A stretch of DNA of 64,000 bases from Gordonia westfalica (GCF_900105725.1 NZ_FNLM01000034.1:3472001-3536000); one strand, 5' to 3'; positions 36,531-44,951 are shown, numbered from the stretch's first letter. Notes: generated from the letters alone by a model not told the origin. Made by a program: numbers and translations.

Positions 36531-38126
36531 ATGACCGCCGACATCATCGCCCCCGGCCCCGCGTCCGCCGACAGCGCGACCGGGGACGTCTTCGAACGCG
36601 TTCGTGCCGCGCACGCCGCCGTCCTCGACGACGCCCGCCCCGTCGAGGTCGATCGGCAACACCGGCGCGGCCGGTACACGGCCCGGGAACGCGTGCGGAT
36701 GCTCACCGGGGGTGCGTCTTTCATCGAGTTCGGCGCTCTCGCCATACCCGACTCCCCCGACGGTGCGCACGCTCCGGGAGACGGCGTCGTCACCGGCGTG
36801 GGCACGATCGACGGACGGCCCGCGGCCATCGCGGCGTTCGACTTCACGGTGCTCGGCGGCAGCAACGGCGCGGTGGGGATGTCCAAGATCGAGCGGTGCG
36901 TCGAGCGCGCGTTGCGCGACCGTATTCCGCTCGTCCTGCTGTGCGACGGTGGCGGGCACCGGATTCAGGAGGGGCTCGACTCGCGACTCGCGGCGGTCGG
37001 GTCACCGATGCTGCAGCGGCTCGTCGACCTCTCCGGGCTCGTACCCACGGTGGCGGTGATGCTCGGACCCGGATTCGGCCTCGCCACCAACCTCGCCGCA
37101 CTGTGCGACTTCGTGGTGATGGTCCGGGAGATCTCCACCATGGGCATGTCCTCGGCCCCGTTCGTGCGCGCGGGAACCGGCGAGGAGCTCACCAACGAGG
37201 AGATCGGCGGAGCCGACGTCCAGACCGGCTACGGAACAGCAGATCTCGCTGCCGACGACGAAGAAGAGGGCATCGACGCCGTACGCGCCTACCTCAGTTA
37301 CCTACCGTCTCACGCCGAGGGCTTCGGGCCGCGCGGCTCCGGCCGGATCCCGTCGACCGCGGATCGGATCGACGAGATCGTCCCGACCTCGATGCGGCGC
37401 GCCTACGATGTCCGCGACGTGCTCGACGCACTGGCCGACCAGGATTCGGTCTTCGAGATCCGCGCCGCGGCGGCACCCAACATCGTGACCAGCTTCATCC
37501 GTGTCGACGGGCATGCGATGGGCGTCGTCGCCAACCAGTCGCTGCATCTCGGTGGGGCCCTGGACAGTCCGGCCTGCGAGAAGGCCGCACACTTCATCGC
37601 GGTCTGCGATGCCTTCGGTCTGCCGCTCCTGCTCCTCGTCGACCTGCCCGGCTTCCTCATCGGTTCCGATGCCGAGGCCTCCCAGTTGGGCAGGCGCAGT
37701 GGACGTCTCGCCTACGAGCTCGCCATCGCCACCGTGCCGCGGTACATCGTCGTGATGCGAAAGGCGTACGGCGCGGCCTACGTCGCGATGGGCGGCGGCC
37801 GCAGCATCGACGCGGACCTCGTCCTGGCCTGGCCGACGGCCGAGATCTGCGCCATGCCCATCGAGAGCGCCGTCGACATCGCCTACCGGCGCGACATCGC
37901 TGCCGCCGACGACCCCGAACAGCGGCGGACAGAGGTGATCGCGTCGCTTCGCGAGGCGGTCGACCCGGTCCGCGCCGCGCAGGGCTTCGGTATCGACGAC
38001 GTGGTGTTCCCCAGCCAGACGCGCGCACTGCTGGCCGACGCACTCGCCCGGTCGGCGTCGAACGGTTCGGGTGGGCGCCGTGAACCCCGGGTACCCGGCA
38101 AGCGACGGTCGATCTCCCCGATCTGA
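36531..38126 (+). CDS. Acyl-CoA carboxylase carboxyltransferase (beta) subunit, no alpha partner nearby
   Basis: A 531-residue carboxyltransferase with the two crotonase-like halves of PccB/AccD proteins: RYTARERVRMLTGGASFIEF and FTVLGGSNGAVGMSKIERCV in the N-half, and LLLVDLPGFLIGSDAE and MRKAYGAAYVAMGGG in the C-half. It moves CO2 from biotin to an acyl-CoA. No biotin carboxylase/BCCP gene is visible in the window, so the alpha subunit must come from elsewhere or the protein acts alone as a decarboxylase. GAGGAG precedes the ATG. The C-terminal 20 residues are basic and low in complexity. Confidence 0.9.
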   Translation: MTADIIAPGPASADSATGDVFERVRAAHAAVLDDARPVEVDRQHRRGRYTARERVRMLTGGASFIEFGALAIPDSPDGAHAPGDGVVTGVGTIDGRPAAIAAFDFTVLGGSNGAVGMSKIERCVERALRDRIPLVLLCDGGGHRIQEGLDSRLAAVGSPMLQRLVDLSGLVPTVAVMLGPGFGLATNLAALCDFVVMVREISTMGMSSAPFVRAGTGEELTNEEIGGADVQTGYGTADLAADDEEEGIDAVRAYLSYLPSHAEGFGPRGSGRIPSTADRIDEIVPTSMRRAYDVRDVLDALADQDSVFEIRAAAAPNIVTSFIRVDGHAMGVVANQSLHLGGALDSPACEKAAHFIAVCDAFGLPLLLLVDLPGFLIGSDAEASQLGRRSGRLAYELAIATVPRYIVVMRKAYGAAYVAMGGGRSIDADLVLAWPTAEICAMPIESAVDIAYRRDIAAADDPEQRRTEVIASLREAVDPVRAAQGFGIDDVVFPSQTRALLADALARSASNGSGGRREPRVPGKRRSISPI

Positions 38127-38156
38127 ACCCGGCGCCGATGAGCCCTCCCCCGGACC

Positions 38157-38202
38157 CTGAGGTGCGAAGAGCGGCAACGACGAGTACCCCCTCGCCCCTG
38201 AG
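38157..38202. repeat. Intergenic repeat, part left of the insertion sequence
   Basis: One diverged unit of a roughly 42-bp repeat (CTGAGGTGCGAAGAGCGGCA and on) plus the first four bases of the next unit, where the IS has inserted. The continuation of the array is at 39844-39962. Confidence 0.7.
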
Positions 38203-38344
38203 CCTGGATCCGTGGACGGGTTGTCGGGAGGTGTAGTTTGGGCTGCTTCTGTGGTTGATCAGGTTGTGGGCGTGGGGTATTCGCTGATCTTTGTCAGCTT
38301 TTTCACAGGGGTTCCTGGTGGTGGGTGGATGTGTTGGGGTGGGG

Positions 38345-39733
38345 TCAGGGGGTGTTCACCGCGGTCCACAGGGTGGTGAATGCGTGGTGCCAGGGCCAGT
38401 GTCGGGGTAGGTGCAGGATGGGTGTTCGTGCTGGTCGGGCCAGTCGGGCGGGTACGGCGACCAGGGTGCGTCGTAGTGTCGCTCCGCGCGCGGCGCGCAG
38501 TCTGGCCGAGCTGGTGAGCGCGGCGAGGGTGCGCATGAGGTTGTGGCTGATGGCGGTCAGGGCCAGCCAGGCGGCGTTGGCGCCGAAGACGCCGGAGGGT
38601 AGATGGGCCAGTGGTCCGTCGATGAGGTCGGCGAACACGGTCTCGATGACGGCGTGGGCGCGGTGATTGATGTCGGCGGTGATGGTGTCGTCGGTGGTGT
38701 TGGTGAAAAACGAGTGATACCGCCATGCCGGCATCAGGGTGTCGGTGTCGGCAGGGTGGTGTGCTTTGACTCGCCGCACGATGAGTCGGGCGGTGATCGG
38801 GTGTGACGAGAGTGGTCTGACCGTGTAGGTGGTTTCGGCGATTTCGGCATCAGAGATCAACGCGCCGGTGTCGGGGTCGGTGACCGCCCCGGGATAGACC
38901 ACTGGGGTCCAGGCATCCTCGCCGATGGCTGAGATCGCGCGGGTGATCGCGGTGTTGGTCCGTAGGACCAGCGAGAACGTGGCTCCCAGGCGTTGGCAGG
39001 TAGCCATCACCTCAGCTGATCCGTAGGCCGCATCAGCGCGCACGGTGATCTCACCGGCGGCCCCGCAACGCCGGGCGGTGGCGATGGTTTGCGCGATCAT
39101 CGTTGCGGCCCCGGCACCGGAGGCGGCGCGGCCGGCGCGCAGCCAGGCGTTAGCGATCACCGGTGGGTACTCGGGTGCGCTGAGGGTGGCGATCAGCGGC
39201 GACAGACCCCGACGCAGCAGTTCACGTCCGGCGATCTTGGCGTGTCCGTAGGAGGCGCCGGTCTTCTGATAGCCATAGACCGGACGCAGCAGGGAATCGA
39301 TATCGACGAACACTCGGGCACCGTTAGTGGGCAACAACCCTGCCCGGGCGCACATCGCCGGCAGGGAGCGGGTCATCACGGCGTTGAGTTGTCGGGCATG
39401 CCCGGGAGTGAACTCACGCAGGGTTTGTCCGATCGTGGCCGGGGCGTACACGCGGTCGAACAAGCGTCGGTGCCCGCCGCTGCGGACGATGCCGAGGTCG
39501 TCGATACTGTCCGCGCCGCAACATAACCCGGCGATCACGGTCAGCAGTTTCGCTTCCAAGTTGGCTCCGGCTGAGGCGACCCGGGTGGTGCCCAGATCGA
39601 CCCGTTTGGCCAGCAGCGCGGCCACCCCGGTCGAGCGCGCCAATTCCATCACCGGTACCAGCCCGGCATGCGACACGAGATTGTCGTCGTCAAAGAGTGC
39701 GGACGTGGCCGAGAAGCTGTGTGATACTTTCAC
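38345..39733 (-). CDS. IS1380-family transposase
   Basis: A 462-residue DDE transposase. The start GTG (product begins MKVSHSFSATSALFDDDNLV) matches the usual N-terminus of the IS1380 family. The conserved block RVFVDIDSLLRPVYGYQKTG contains the first catalytic Asp, TVRADAAYGS the second, and VIETVFADLIDG near the C-terminus the Glu region. An upstream in-frame ATG (39784) would cross a hairpin and is less likely. The ribosome-binding site AGAAGG lies in that hairpin (see next entry). The frame is full length and uninterrupted, so the element may still be active. Confidence 0.9.
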   Translation of the reverse strand: MKVSHSFSATSALFDDDNLVSHAGLVPVMELARSTGVAALLAKRVDLGTTRVASAGANLEAKLLTVIAGLCCGADSIDDLGIVRSGGHRRLFDRVYAPATIGQTLREFTPGHARQLNAVMTRSLPAMCARAGLLPTNGARVFVDIDSLLRPVYGYQKTGASYGHAKIAGRELLRRGLSPLIATLSAPEYPPVIANAWLRAGRAASGAGAATMIAQTIATARRCGAAGEITVRADAAYGSAEVMATCQRLGATFSLVLRTNTAITRAISAIGEDAWTPVVYPGAVTDPDTGALISDAEIAETTYTVRPLSSHPITARLIVRRVKAHHPADTDTLMPAWRYHSFFTNTTDDTITADINHRAHAVIETVFADLIDGPLAHLPSGVFGANAAWLALTAISHNLMRTLAALTSSARLRAARGATLRRTLVAVPARLARPARTPILHLPRHWPWHHAFTTLWTAVNTP

Positions 39734-39736
39734 TGA

Positions 39737-39803
39737 AAGTGCCTTCTGAGCTGGGATGTTTTGTGTCTCAACACCACCAATCATCCCAGCTCAGAGGGCA
39801 CTT
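39737..39803 (-). promoter_or_regulatory. Hairpin masking the transposase ribosome-binding site
   Basis: 22-nt arms (39737-39758 and 39782-39803) are complementary at 21 of 22 positions with a 23-nt loop. On the minus-strand transcript the second arm contains AGAAGG, the Shine-Dalgarno for the GTG at 39733. Read-through transcripts from outside the element would fold this stem and block translation, while a promoter in the loop would not make the first arm. This control is known for other IS families; here it is inferred from structure. Confidence 0.6.
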
Positions 39804-39843
39804 TTATGTCACCGACACCCCACACCCCTCCACGGATCCAGGC

Positions 39844-39962
39844 TGAGGCGCGAGGAGCGACAGCGACGAGTACCCCTCGCCCCCTGAGGCGCGAGGAGCG
39901 ACAGCGACGAGCACCCCCTCGCCCCCTGAGGCGCGAGGAGCGACAGCGACGAGCCTCGAAGG
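39844..39962. repeat. Intergenic repeat, three units right of the insertion sequence
   Basis: Units start at 39843/39844, 39884 and 39926 (period 41-42 bp), each reading CTGAGGCGCGAGGAGCGACA and continuing GCGACGAG. The last ends in GCCTCGAAGGGTACTC. Uninterrupted they join with 38157-38202. The GGAGCG-aCAGCGACGA core resembles the 43-bp units at 6146-6317. Confidence 0.8.
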
Positions 39963-40005
39963 GTACTCCCACACCCCTCGAGGCCCGCTCATTGCGGGGA
40001 TCAGA

Positions 40006-41046
40006 TCACGCAGGCAACAGGTAACTCGGCAGGTCCGCGATCGAGGTGCCGATGAGTCCCAGCCAGTTGAACGGCAGGTGGTACACGAAGACCAGTGTGA
40101 CCATGCAGAAGCCGAGGACGGCGAAGTTGCGCACCGGTTCCCGGAGCGCCGGGCGCCAGTGCACGAGTCCGACCTCGATGGGCGACAGCCCCTCGGGATG
40201 ATCCTGCGCTTCCATCCGCATCCAGGTGAACACACACCCGACAGCGGCCACGAGGATGGACTCGTAGATCGGGAACTGGTGTACGGTCCCGGCCCAGAGG
40301 GTCAGCGGCTCATAGGTTTTGGCGAACGAGTAGGCGTGGGTGGTGCGGATGACGACGTTCTCCACGATGAAGTCGAAGAGGAACTCACCGATGAAGACGA
40401 AGGTGAAGAGCGTCACCTTGCTCATGTTCGGCCAGCGACGGCGCGCCTTGTTCGCGTGATGGCAGGCGACGATTGCGACGCCGGCGCAGAAGTAGACATA
40501 CATCGGCGGTCCCCAGATGAGGGACTCCGCGTAACGACTCGGCGCCTCGGGGTTGTGGAAGGGCAGGAATTTCACCCAGACGCCCATGTTGACGTTCTCG
40601 CTGTTCCACGCGAAGAGGTACTCCTGCACGTTGAGGAACGCGTCGGCGACGAAGCAGATCAGGCCGCCGATCACGAATCGTCCGTCGAGGCTGAGCTTTC
40701 CGGTCTTGCGGATCGGTTGCACCACCGAGAACCAGATGAAGGCGGCCAGCACCAGGAGACTGATCACCTCGAAGACCCGCAGCGCGATCAGGCGCCAGTC
40801 GGCCATCTCGTCCGGACCGATCTTCGGCGCCGGGGAGAACTCGGTATCGGAGGTGACCCAGCGTGCGATTGTGTTGACGCACACCAGGAACCACACGATC
40901 CCAACGGCTGCAAGGAAGGTTGTCGAGCCGCGCCGTGGCAGTGGCGGCACAGCGGTGTCCTCCGCCTGTTTCGCCGCACTGTCGATCGCCATCACAGTAC
41001 TCCCGTTCTGTTTGTCGTCCGACCGGTTGTCGGACTCTGCCCGCAT
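40006..41046 (-). CDS. AveC-family (spirocyclase-like) integral membrane protein
   Basis: About 346 residues with seven or eight hydrophobic segments. The pattern FLNVQEYLFAWNSENVNMGV, ESLIWGPPMYVYFCAG, FIGEFLFDFIVENVVIRTTH and the ending HLPFNWLGLIGTSIADLPSY matches the AveC family. This is named for the Streptomyces avermitilis spiroketal-forming protein and is widespread, mostly uncharacterised, in mycolic-acid bacteria. The ATG at 41046 overlaps the stop of the PEP-domain gene (TGATG). ATG 40992 (MAIDSAAKQ, with GGGAG upstream) is an alternative giving 328 residues. The activity here is unknown; cyclase or lipid-modifying roles are guesses. Confidence 0.78.
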   Translation of the reverse strand: MRAESDNRSDDKQNGSTVMAIDSAAKQAEDTAVPPLPRRGSTTFLAAVGIVWFLVCVNTIARWVTSDTEFSPAPKIGPDEMADWRLIALRVFEVISLLVLAAFIWFSVVQPIRKTGKLSLDGRFVIGGLICFVADAFLNVQEYLFAWNSENVNMGVWVKFLPFHNPEAPSRYAESLIWGPPMYVYFCAGVAIVACHHANKARRRWPNMSKVTLFTFVFIGEFLFDFIVENVVIRTTHAYSFAKTYEPLTLWAGTVHQFPIYESILVAAVGCVFTWMRMEAQDHPEGLSPIEVGLVHWRPALREPVRNFAVLGFCMVTLVFVYHLPFNWLGLIGTSIADLPSYLLPA

Positions 41047-42665
41047 CACGATTCCGCCGCAACGGGTTCGGCCCGTGGCTCGGCGGCTTTGACGAGGATC
41101 TCGACCGTCCCGGACGCGCCGTCGACGCGGATCCGGTCACCTGTGGTCAGCGTGGTGGTGCCCGTCCTGGTGTTCATGACACACGGAACACCCATCTCCC
41201 GTGCGACCACCGCGGCATGGCTCATCATCCCGCCGATGTCGACGACGAGCGCCTCGGACAGGAACATGAGGGAGACCCAGGACGGATCGGTCGTGTGCGC
41301 GATCAGGATGTCGCCGTCGGAGACCTCGGCGTCGGCGGGTTCGGTCACCACGACGGCCCGGCCCTCGACGGTCCCCGGGGATGCGCCGACGCCGGACAGG
41401 ATGGTTCCGGCCGGCCCGGACTCGGCGTCGGGTTCTGGCGTGCGCTCGGGTTCGGGGTTGCCGACCCATGCGGCGGGCAGTTTCAGCGACTGGTACTCCA
41501 GGCGCCGCGCCCGACGATCGGCGACGATCGACCGGACGCCGTCCGGCAGCGCTCTCGCCAGTTCTTCCGCGGTCAGATAGAAGGCGTCGTCAGGCGTGTC
41601 GAGGACACCGTCGGTGACGGCGTCGGCACCCAGACGGCGCGCGCAGGCCCGGATCACGTCGAGACTCTGCAGGTAACTCACCTTTCCGACCCCGCGCAGC
41701 GGGATGAACAGGCGAGCCAGCCGCAGCGTCAGTCGAGTTCTCATCCGCCCCACCCCGCTACCGGCGAACAACGTGCGCTCGGCGGCGGCACCCGCCCGTT
41801 CGAGCGCGGCGGCGCGCTCCTGCGGGCTCTCACTGTCCGGCATGCCGGCGAATGAGGCGATCAGTCGTTCGACGGGCGCCGGGTCCTCGCGCCAGCTCGT
41901 CGACGCCGTCTCACCCTCGCCCGCACAGTGATACCCGTGCCGGAGGAGGAATTCCGCGAGCGAGATCTCACCTCGCGACACGTTCCACATGTCGGCGAGA
42001 ACGACCGATTCCTCGTGCGAACCGTGTCCGCGGAGCAGGTCGGTGATGTCCACGCCCGCCCTCTCGGCCAGCGTGGTGATCTGCTCCTGGACGGGTTGGA
42101 TGGCGCCGGCACTCACGATCGCCTGCAACTCCAGTGCGTGGGTGAACCGTTCGACCGCTTCGGTGAGAAGGGACCTGACCTGGTCCTGGCCGAGGGTGCC
42201 GATCGTGGCGATCGACTGCCGCCACCAGGCGTCGATGTCTGATCTGTCCCGACGCATCCGGCGCACGATGGTCGCCAGCATCCGCGGATAGCTGACCGCG
42301 ATGGCGGGCAGGCGCCGCATGGACGGCGAACTCACGAAGTCCTCGGGCACGAAGCCGAAGAAGTCGCGGGCCAGGGCGTCACCGGATTGTCCGGGGATGA
42401 GATCTCCCATGCGGCAGAGGAAGTCGACCCGAACCGCCATCCGGCCGAAGAAGGCGCCGGTGATCCGCTCCAGCGGATCGTCGGGGATCCCGGCGTCGCT
42501 GCCGGTCAGCACCCCCATGGCATGGAAGGGCGACCGGAGACCCATCTCGCTGGCAGGTACCCACACGCTGGCGGTCAGCGGGGTCATCACGCCGGGCACC
42601 GCCTCGGCGAGGTTGATCGAGCTCCAGGAGGCCCCTGGCGGGGACTGCGCGTTGAGGACGTCCAT
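41046..42665 (-). CDS. PEP-utilising swivel-domain protein lacking an ATP-grasp domain
   Basis: A 539-residue protein. The N-terminus has WSSINLAEAVPGVMTPLTAS, the opening of the middle (substrate-binding) domain of rifampicin-phosphotransferase-like proteins. The C-terminal 90 residues form the PEP-utiliser swivelling domain with GGMMSHAAVVAREMGVP, whose His is the phosphocarrier. The ATP-grasp domain that normally loads this His is absent. So either a partner kinase loads it, or the fold is used for another purpose. It is translationally coupled to the AveC-family gene. GGAG precedes the ATG. A divergent membrane-protein gene shares its promoter region. Confidence 0.8.
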   Translation of the reverse strand: MDVLNAQSPPGASWSSINLAEAVPGVMTPLTASVWVPASEMGLRSPFHAMGVLTGSDAGIPDDPLERITGAFFGRMAVRVDFLCRMGDLIPGQSGDALARDFFGFVPEDFVSSPSMRRLPAIAVSYPRMLATIVRRMRRDRSDIDAWWRQSIATIGTLGQDQVRSLLTEAVERFTHALELQAIVSAGAIQPVQEQITTLAERAGVDITDLLRGHGSHEESVVLADMWNVSRGEISLAEFLLRHGYHCAGEGETASTSWREDPAPVERLIASFAGMPDSESPQERAAALERAGAAAERTLFAGSGVGRMRTRLTLRLARLFIPLRGVGKVSYLQSLDVIRACARRLGADAVTDGVLDTPDDAFYLTAEELARALPDGVRSIVADRRARRLEYQSLKLPAAWVGNPEPERTPEPDAESGPAGTILSGVGASPGTVEGRAVVVTEPADAEVSDGDILIAHTTDPSWVSLMFLSEALVVDIGGMMSHAAVVAREMGVPCVMNTRTGTTTLTTGDRIRVDGASGTVEILVKAAEPRAEPVAAES

Positions 42666-42732
42666 TGATCCACTCCTTGTGGCCGGAGGCACGGCGAGTG
42701 TGCCGTGGGCCACACTATAAACCAACTTATGG

Positions 42733-42751
42733 TAATTTTCTAACACAAAAT
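42733..42751 (-). promoter_or_regulatory. AT-rich shared motif, copy E (PEP-domain/AveC operon)
   Basis: On the minus strand: ATTTTGTGTTAGAAAATTA. It matches the shared motif at ATTTT-TGTTA but diverges after that. It lies in a strongly AT-rich 55-bp stretch (42712-42766) between two divergent genes. Confidence 0.35.
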
Positions 42752-42777
42752 AAATCTTCTGGTCCGAGGAGAACACC

Positions 42778-43608
42778 ATGACCGCCCCCGTGACGACCGA
42801 CGGAATCGACTCTCCCGTAAGTGAGGTCGGGCAGTGGCTGGCGACCAGCCTCACCTTCGCGCTCGCCCTCGCGGCCATCGCCTACGTGGTGCGCATCTGC
42901 GTGCGCGACAGAATCATCTGGCCCGCCATCCTGCTCGCCAGCGGCGGATTAACCTGCCTGATGGAGCCCCTCTTCGATCACCTGTACGGGTTGTGGTTCT
43001 ACGAAGAAGGGCAGTGGCACCTGTACACGACGTTCGGGAGCAACCAGCCGATATGGGTACCGGCGGCGTACATCGCCTTCTACGGCGGCGCGACGGTGTT
43101 GATCTCCCGCACACTCGCCCGACGTCCCCAGATGCGGACGGTGTGGTCGCTGTACGCGTCGATCGTAGCCATGGCCGTGATCGCCGAGATCACCTACATC
43201 AGCATCCTCGAGGTGTACTGCTACCAGGACCGCCAGCCATTCGTCGTCCTCGGCTATCCGATCTTCCTCGGGTTCACCAACGCGATGAGTGCCGTGGTCA
43301 GCGGGATCGTCGCCTATCGACTCGTACCGCTGCTCCGCGGAGCGGCTCAGTTGTACCTGATCACCCTGGTTCCCGGCGCATTCGCCATGGGCCTGTTCGG
43401 GACCGGCATCCTCTATCTGTCGGTGCGCCACTCCGAGAACCCGTCGATGATCCTCGTGTCGCTTGCCGCACTGACCGTCGCGGGCGGGATCGCCTGGACG
43501 ATCCGGATGCTGGGACGGCACCTGGTGGACGGCCGGAACCCGGTAGATCCGGCCTTGCGGCCGGCGACGCACACCGCCGATGACGAGCGCCGCACGCCGG
43601 TCGCCTAG
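42778..43608 (+). CDS. Multi-pass membrane protein, AveC-neighbour family
   Basis: A 276-residue protein with seven predicted membrane helices. It has GGLTCLMEPLFDHLYGLWFY after TM2, AEITYISILEVYCYQDRQPF and VVLGYPIFLGFTNAMSAVVS. The same order of motifs (LEPxxDxxG, a short E-x-Y-x-Y loop, LGxPxxxGFxN) is found in the protein at 49475, so they are distant paralogs. No catalytic signature is recognised. Located divergent from the PEP-domain/AveC operon with GAGGAG before its ATG. A role in lipid or isoprenoid handling is only suggested by context. Confidence 0.72.
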   Translation: MTAPVTTDGIDSPVSEVGQWLATSLTFALALAAIAYVVRICVRDRIIWPAILLASGGLTCLMEPLFDHLYGLWFYEEGQWHLYTTFGSNQPIWVPAAYIAFYGGATVLISRTLARRPQMRTVWSLYASIVAMAVIAEITYISILEVYCYQDRQPFVVLGYPIFLGFTNAMSAVVSGIVAYRLVPLLRGAAQLYLITLVPGAFAMGLFGTGILYLSVRHSENPSMILVSLAALTVAGGIAWTIRMLGRHLVDGRNPVDPALRPATHTADDERRTPVA

Positions 43609-43661
43609 GCGCCCCGCCGGGACACCCGGACCCGACACAATTTTCCACCCGGCAAGTTTTG

Positions 43662-43680
43662 ATTCTATGTTAAATTATGT
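43662..43680 (+). promoter_or_regulatory. AT-rich shared motif, copy F (thiolase/acyl-CoA dehydrogenase operon)
   Basis: ATTCTATGTTAAATTATGT shares TATGTTAAATTA, 12 identical bases, with copy C upstream of the NTF2-crotonase gene 22 kb away. It lies 114 bases before the thiolase ATG in the only promoter region of that operon. Confidence 0.55.
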
Positions 43681-43793
43681 CGGCAGGCATGGGTGCGAGA
43701 TCGATCCGCCCTCCACGCGCCCCGACCGGAGCGCCCACGTGCCCCAGTGATGCGCCGATGCCGCTGAGCATCGATCAAGACCAAGGAGAACAG

Positions 43794-44951
43794 ATGGCCG
43801 AGGCATATATCGTCGACGCGACCCGTACGGCGGTCGGCAAACGAGGAGGCGGGTTCGCCGACCGGCACCCCGCGGACATGGCGGCCCACGCGATCGCCAC
43901 ACTGACCGGCCGGCACGACTTCGATCCGGCCGAGATCGACGACGTCATCCTGGGCTGCCTGGACAATCTCGGCTCGCAGGCAGGGGACATCGCCCGTACC
44001 GCGGCACTCGCGGCTGGTCTGCCCGAATCGGTCCCCGGCGTCACCATCGACCGTCAGTGCGGATCCGCGCAGCAGGCAATCCATTTCGCGGCGCAGGCCG
44101 TGATGAGCGGCACCAGCGACCTGATCGTCGCCGGTGGTGTGCAGAAGATGAGTCAGTACCCGATCCTCTGCGCTTTCGGCGCCGGTGAACCGTACGGCTC
44201 GTCAGACCCGTGGACCGGGTGCGAGGGCTGGGAACAGCGCTACGGAACGCAGGAGGTCTCACAGTTCCGTGCCGCCGAGATGATCGCCGACAAGTGGGGC
44301 GTCAGCCGCGAGGACTGCGAACACTACGCATTCCGCAGTCATCAGCGCGCCCTGGCCGCCATCGACGCCGGATACTTCACCCGTGAGATCTCCGAATACG
44401 CCGGTGTCACCACCGACGAGGGACCGCGCCGCGACACCAGCCTCGAGAAGCTCGCCGGACTGAAGCCGCTCTCCGAGGGCGGCAAGGTCACCGCCGGTGT
44501 CGCCAGCCAGATCTCCGACGCCTCTGCCGCGCTGCTCATCGCCTCCGAGGACGCCGTCAACCGCTTCGGATTCACCCCGCGTGCCCGGATCCATCACATG
44601 TCGGTGCGTGGTGCAGACCCGATCATGATGCTCACCGCCCCCATCCCGGCGACCGAGCACGCACTCAAGCGCACCGGCCTGAGCATCGACGACATCGACA
44701 CCTTCGAGGTCAACGAGGCCTTCGCTCCCGTCGTGCTCGCCTGGCTGGCCGACACCGGAGCCGACCCCGCGAAGGTGAACCCCAACGGCGGCGCCATCGC
44801 GCTCGGCCACCCGATCGGTTGCACCGGAGCCCGGCTCATGACGTCGATGCTCCACGAACTCGAGCGCACCGGCGGTCGCTACGGCCTGCAGACCATGTGC
44901 GAAGGCGGCGGACAGGCCAACGTCACCATCATCGAACGGCTGGGATCATGA
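43794..44951 (+). CDS. Acetyl-CoA C-acyltransferase (thiolase)
   Basis: A 385-residue thiolase: VTIDRQCGSAQQAIHFAAQA (nucleophile Cys), DTFEVNEAFAPVVLAWLADT, GGAIALGHPIGCTGARL and LQTMCEGGGQANVTII. AAGGAGAA precedes the ATG; a frame extension to 43677 begins inside the AT-rich motif and is not thiolase-like. It is coupled (ATGA) to an acyl-CoA dehydrogenase. It should perform the last step of a beta-oxidation cycle. Confidence 0.94.
   Translation: MAEAYIVDATRTAVGKRGGGFADRHPADMAAHAIATLTGRHDFDPAEIDDVILGCLDNLGSQAGDIARTAALAAGLPESVPGVTIDRQCGSAQQAIHFAAQAVMSGTSDLIVAGGVQKMSQYPILCAFGAGEPYGSSDPWTGCEGWEQRYGTQEVSQFRAAEMIADKWGVSREDCEHYAFRSHQRALAAIDAGYFTREISEYAGVTTDEGPRRDTSLEKLAGLKPLSEGGKVTAGVASQISDASAALLIASEDAVNRFGFTPRARIHHMSVRGADPIMMLTAPIPATEHALKRTGLSIDDIDTFEVNEAFAPVVLAWLADTGADPAKVNPNGGAIALGHPIGCTGARLMTSMLHELERTGGRYGLQTMCEGGGQANVTIIERLGS

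Larger units (their letters stand above)
38203..39843. mobile_element. IS1380-family insertion sequence, complete, with 4-bp target duplication
   Basis: The two ends carry 15-bp perfect inverted repeats, GCCTGGATCCGTGGA (38202-38216) and its complement (39829-39843). The flanks show TGAG (38199-38202) and TGAG (39844-39847), a 4-bp duplication; by symmetry CTGA with ends shifted one base is equally possible. Joining the flanks recreates the CTGAGGCGCGAGG start of the repeat units on the right. Length is about 1641 bp with a single intact transposase gene on the minus strand. The intactness of ends and gene suggests a fairly recent insertion. Confidence 0.88.

Noticed and set aside
38157..39962. 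CRISPR or integron array around the IS
   Set aside because: Tandem 41-42-bp units without spacers; the interruption is a single insertion sequence.
43677..43793. Thiolase start at the ATG of 43677
   Set aside because: This ATG lies within the AT-rich motif, has no ribosome-binding site, and the added 39 residues are Pro/Arg-rich. ATG 43794 has AAGGAGAA and the normal thiolase N-terminus.
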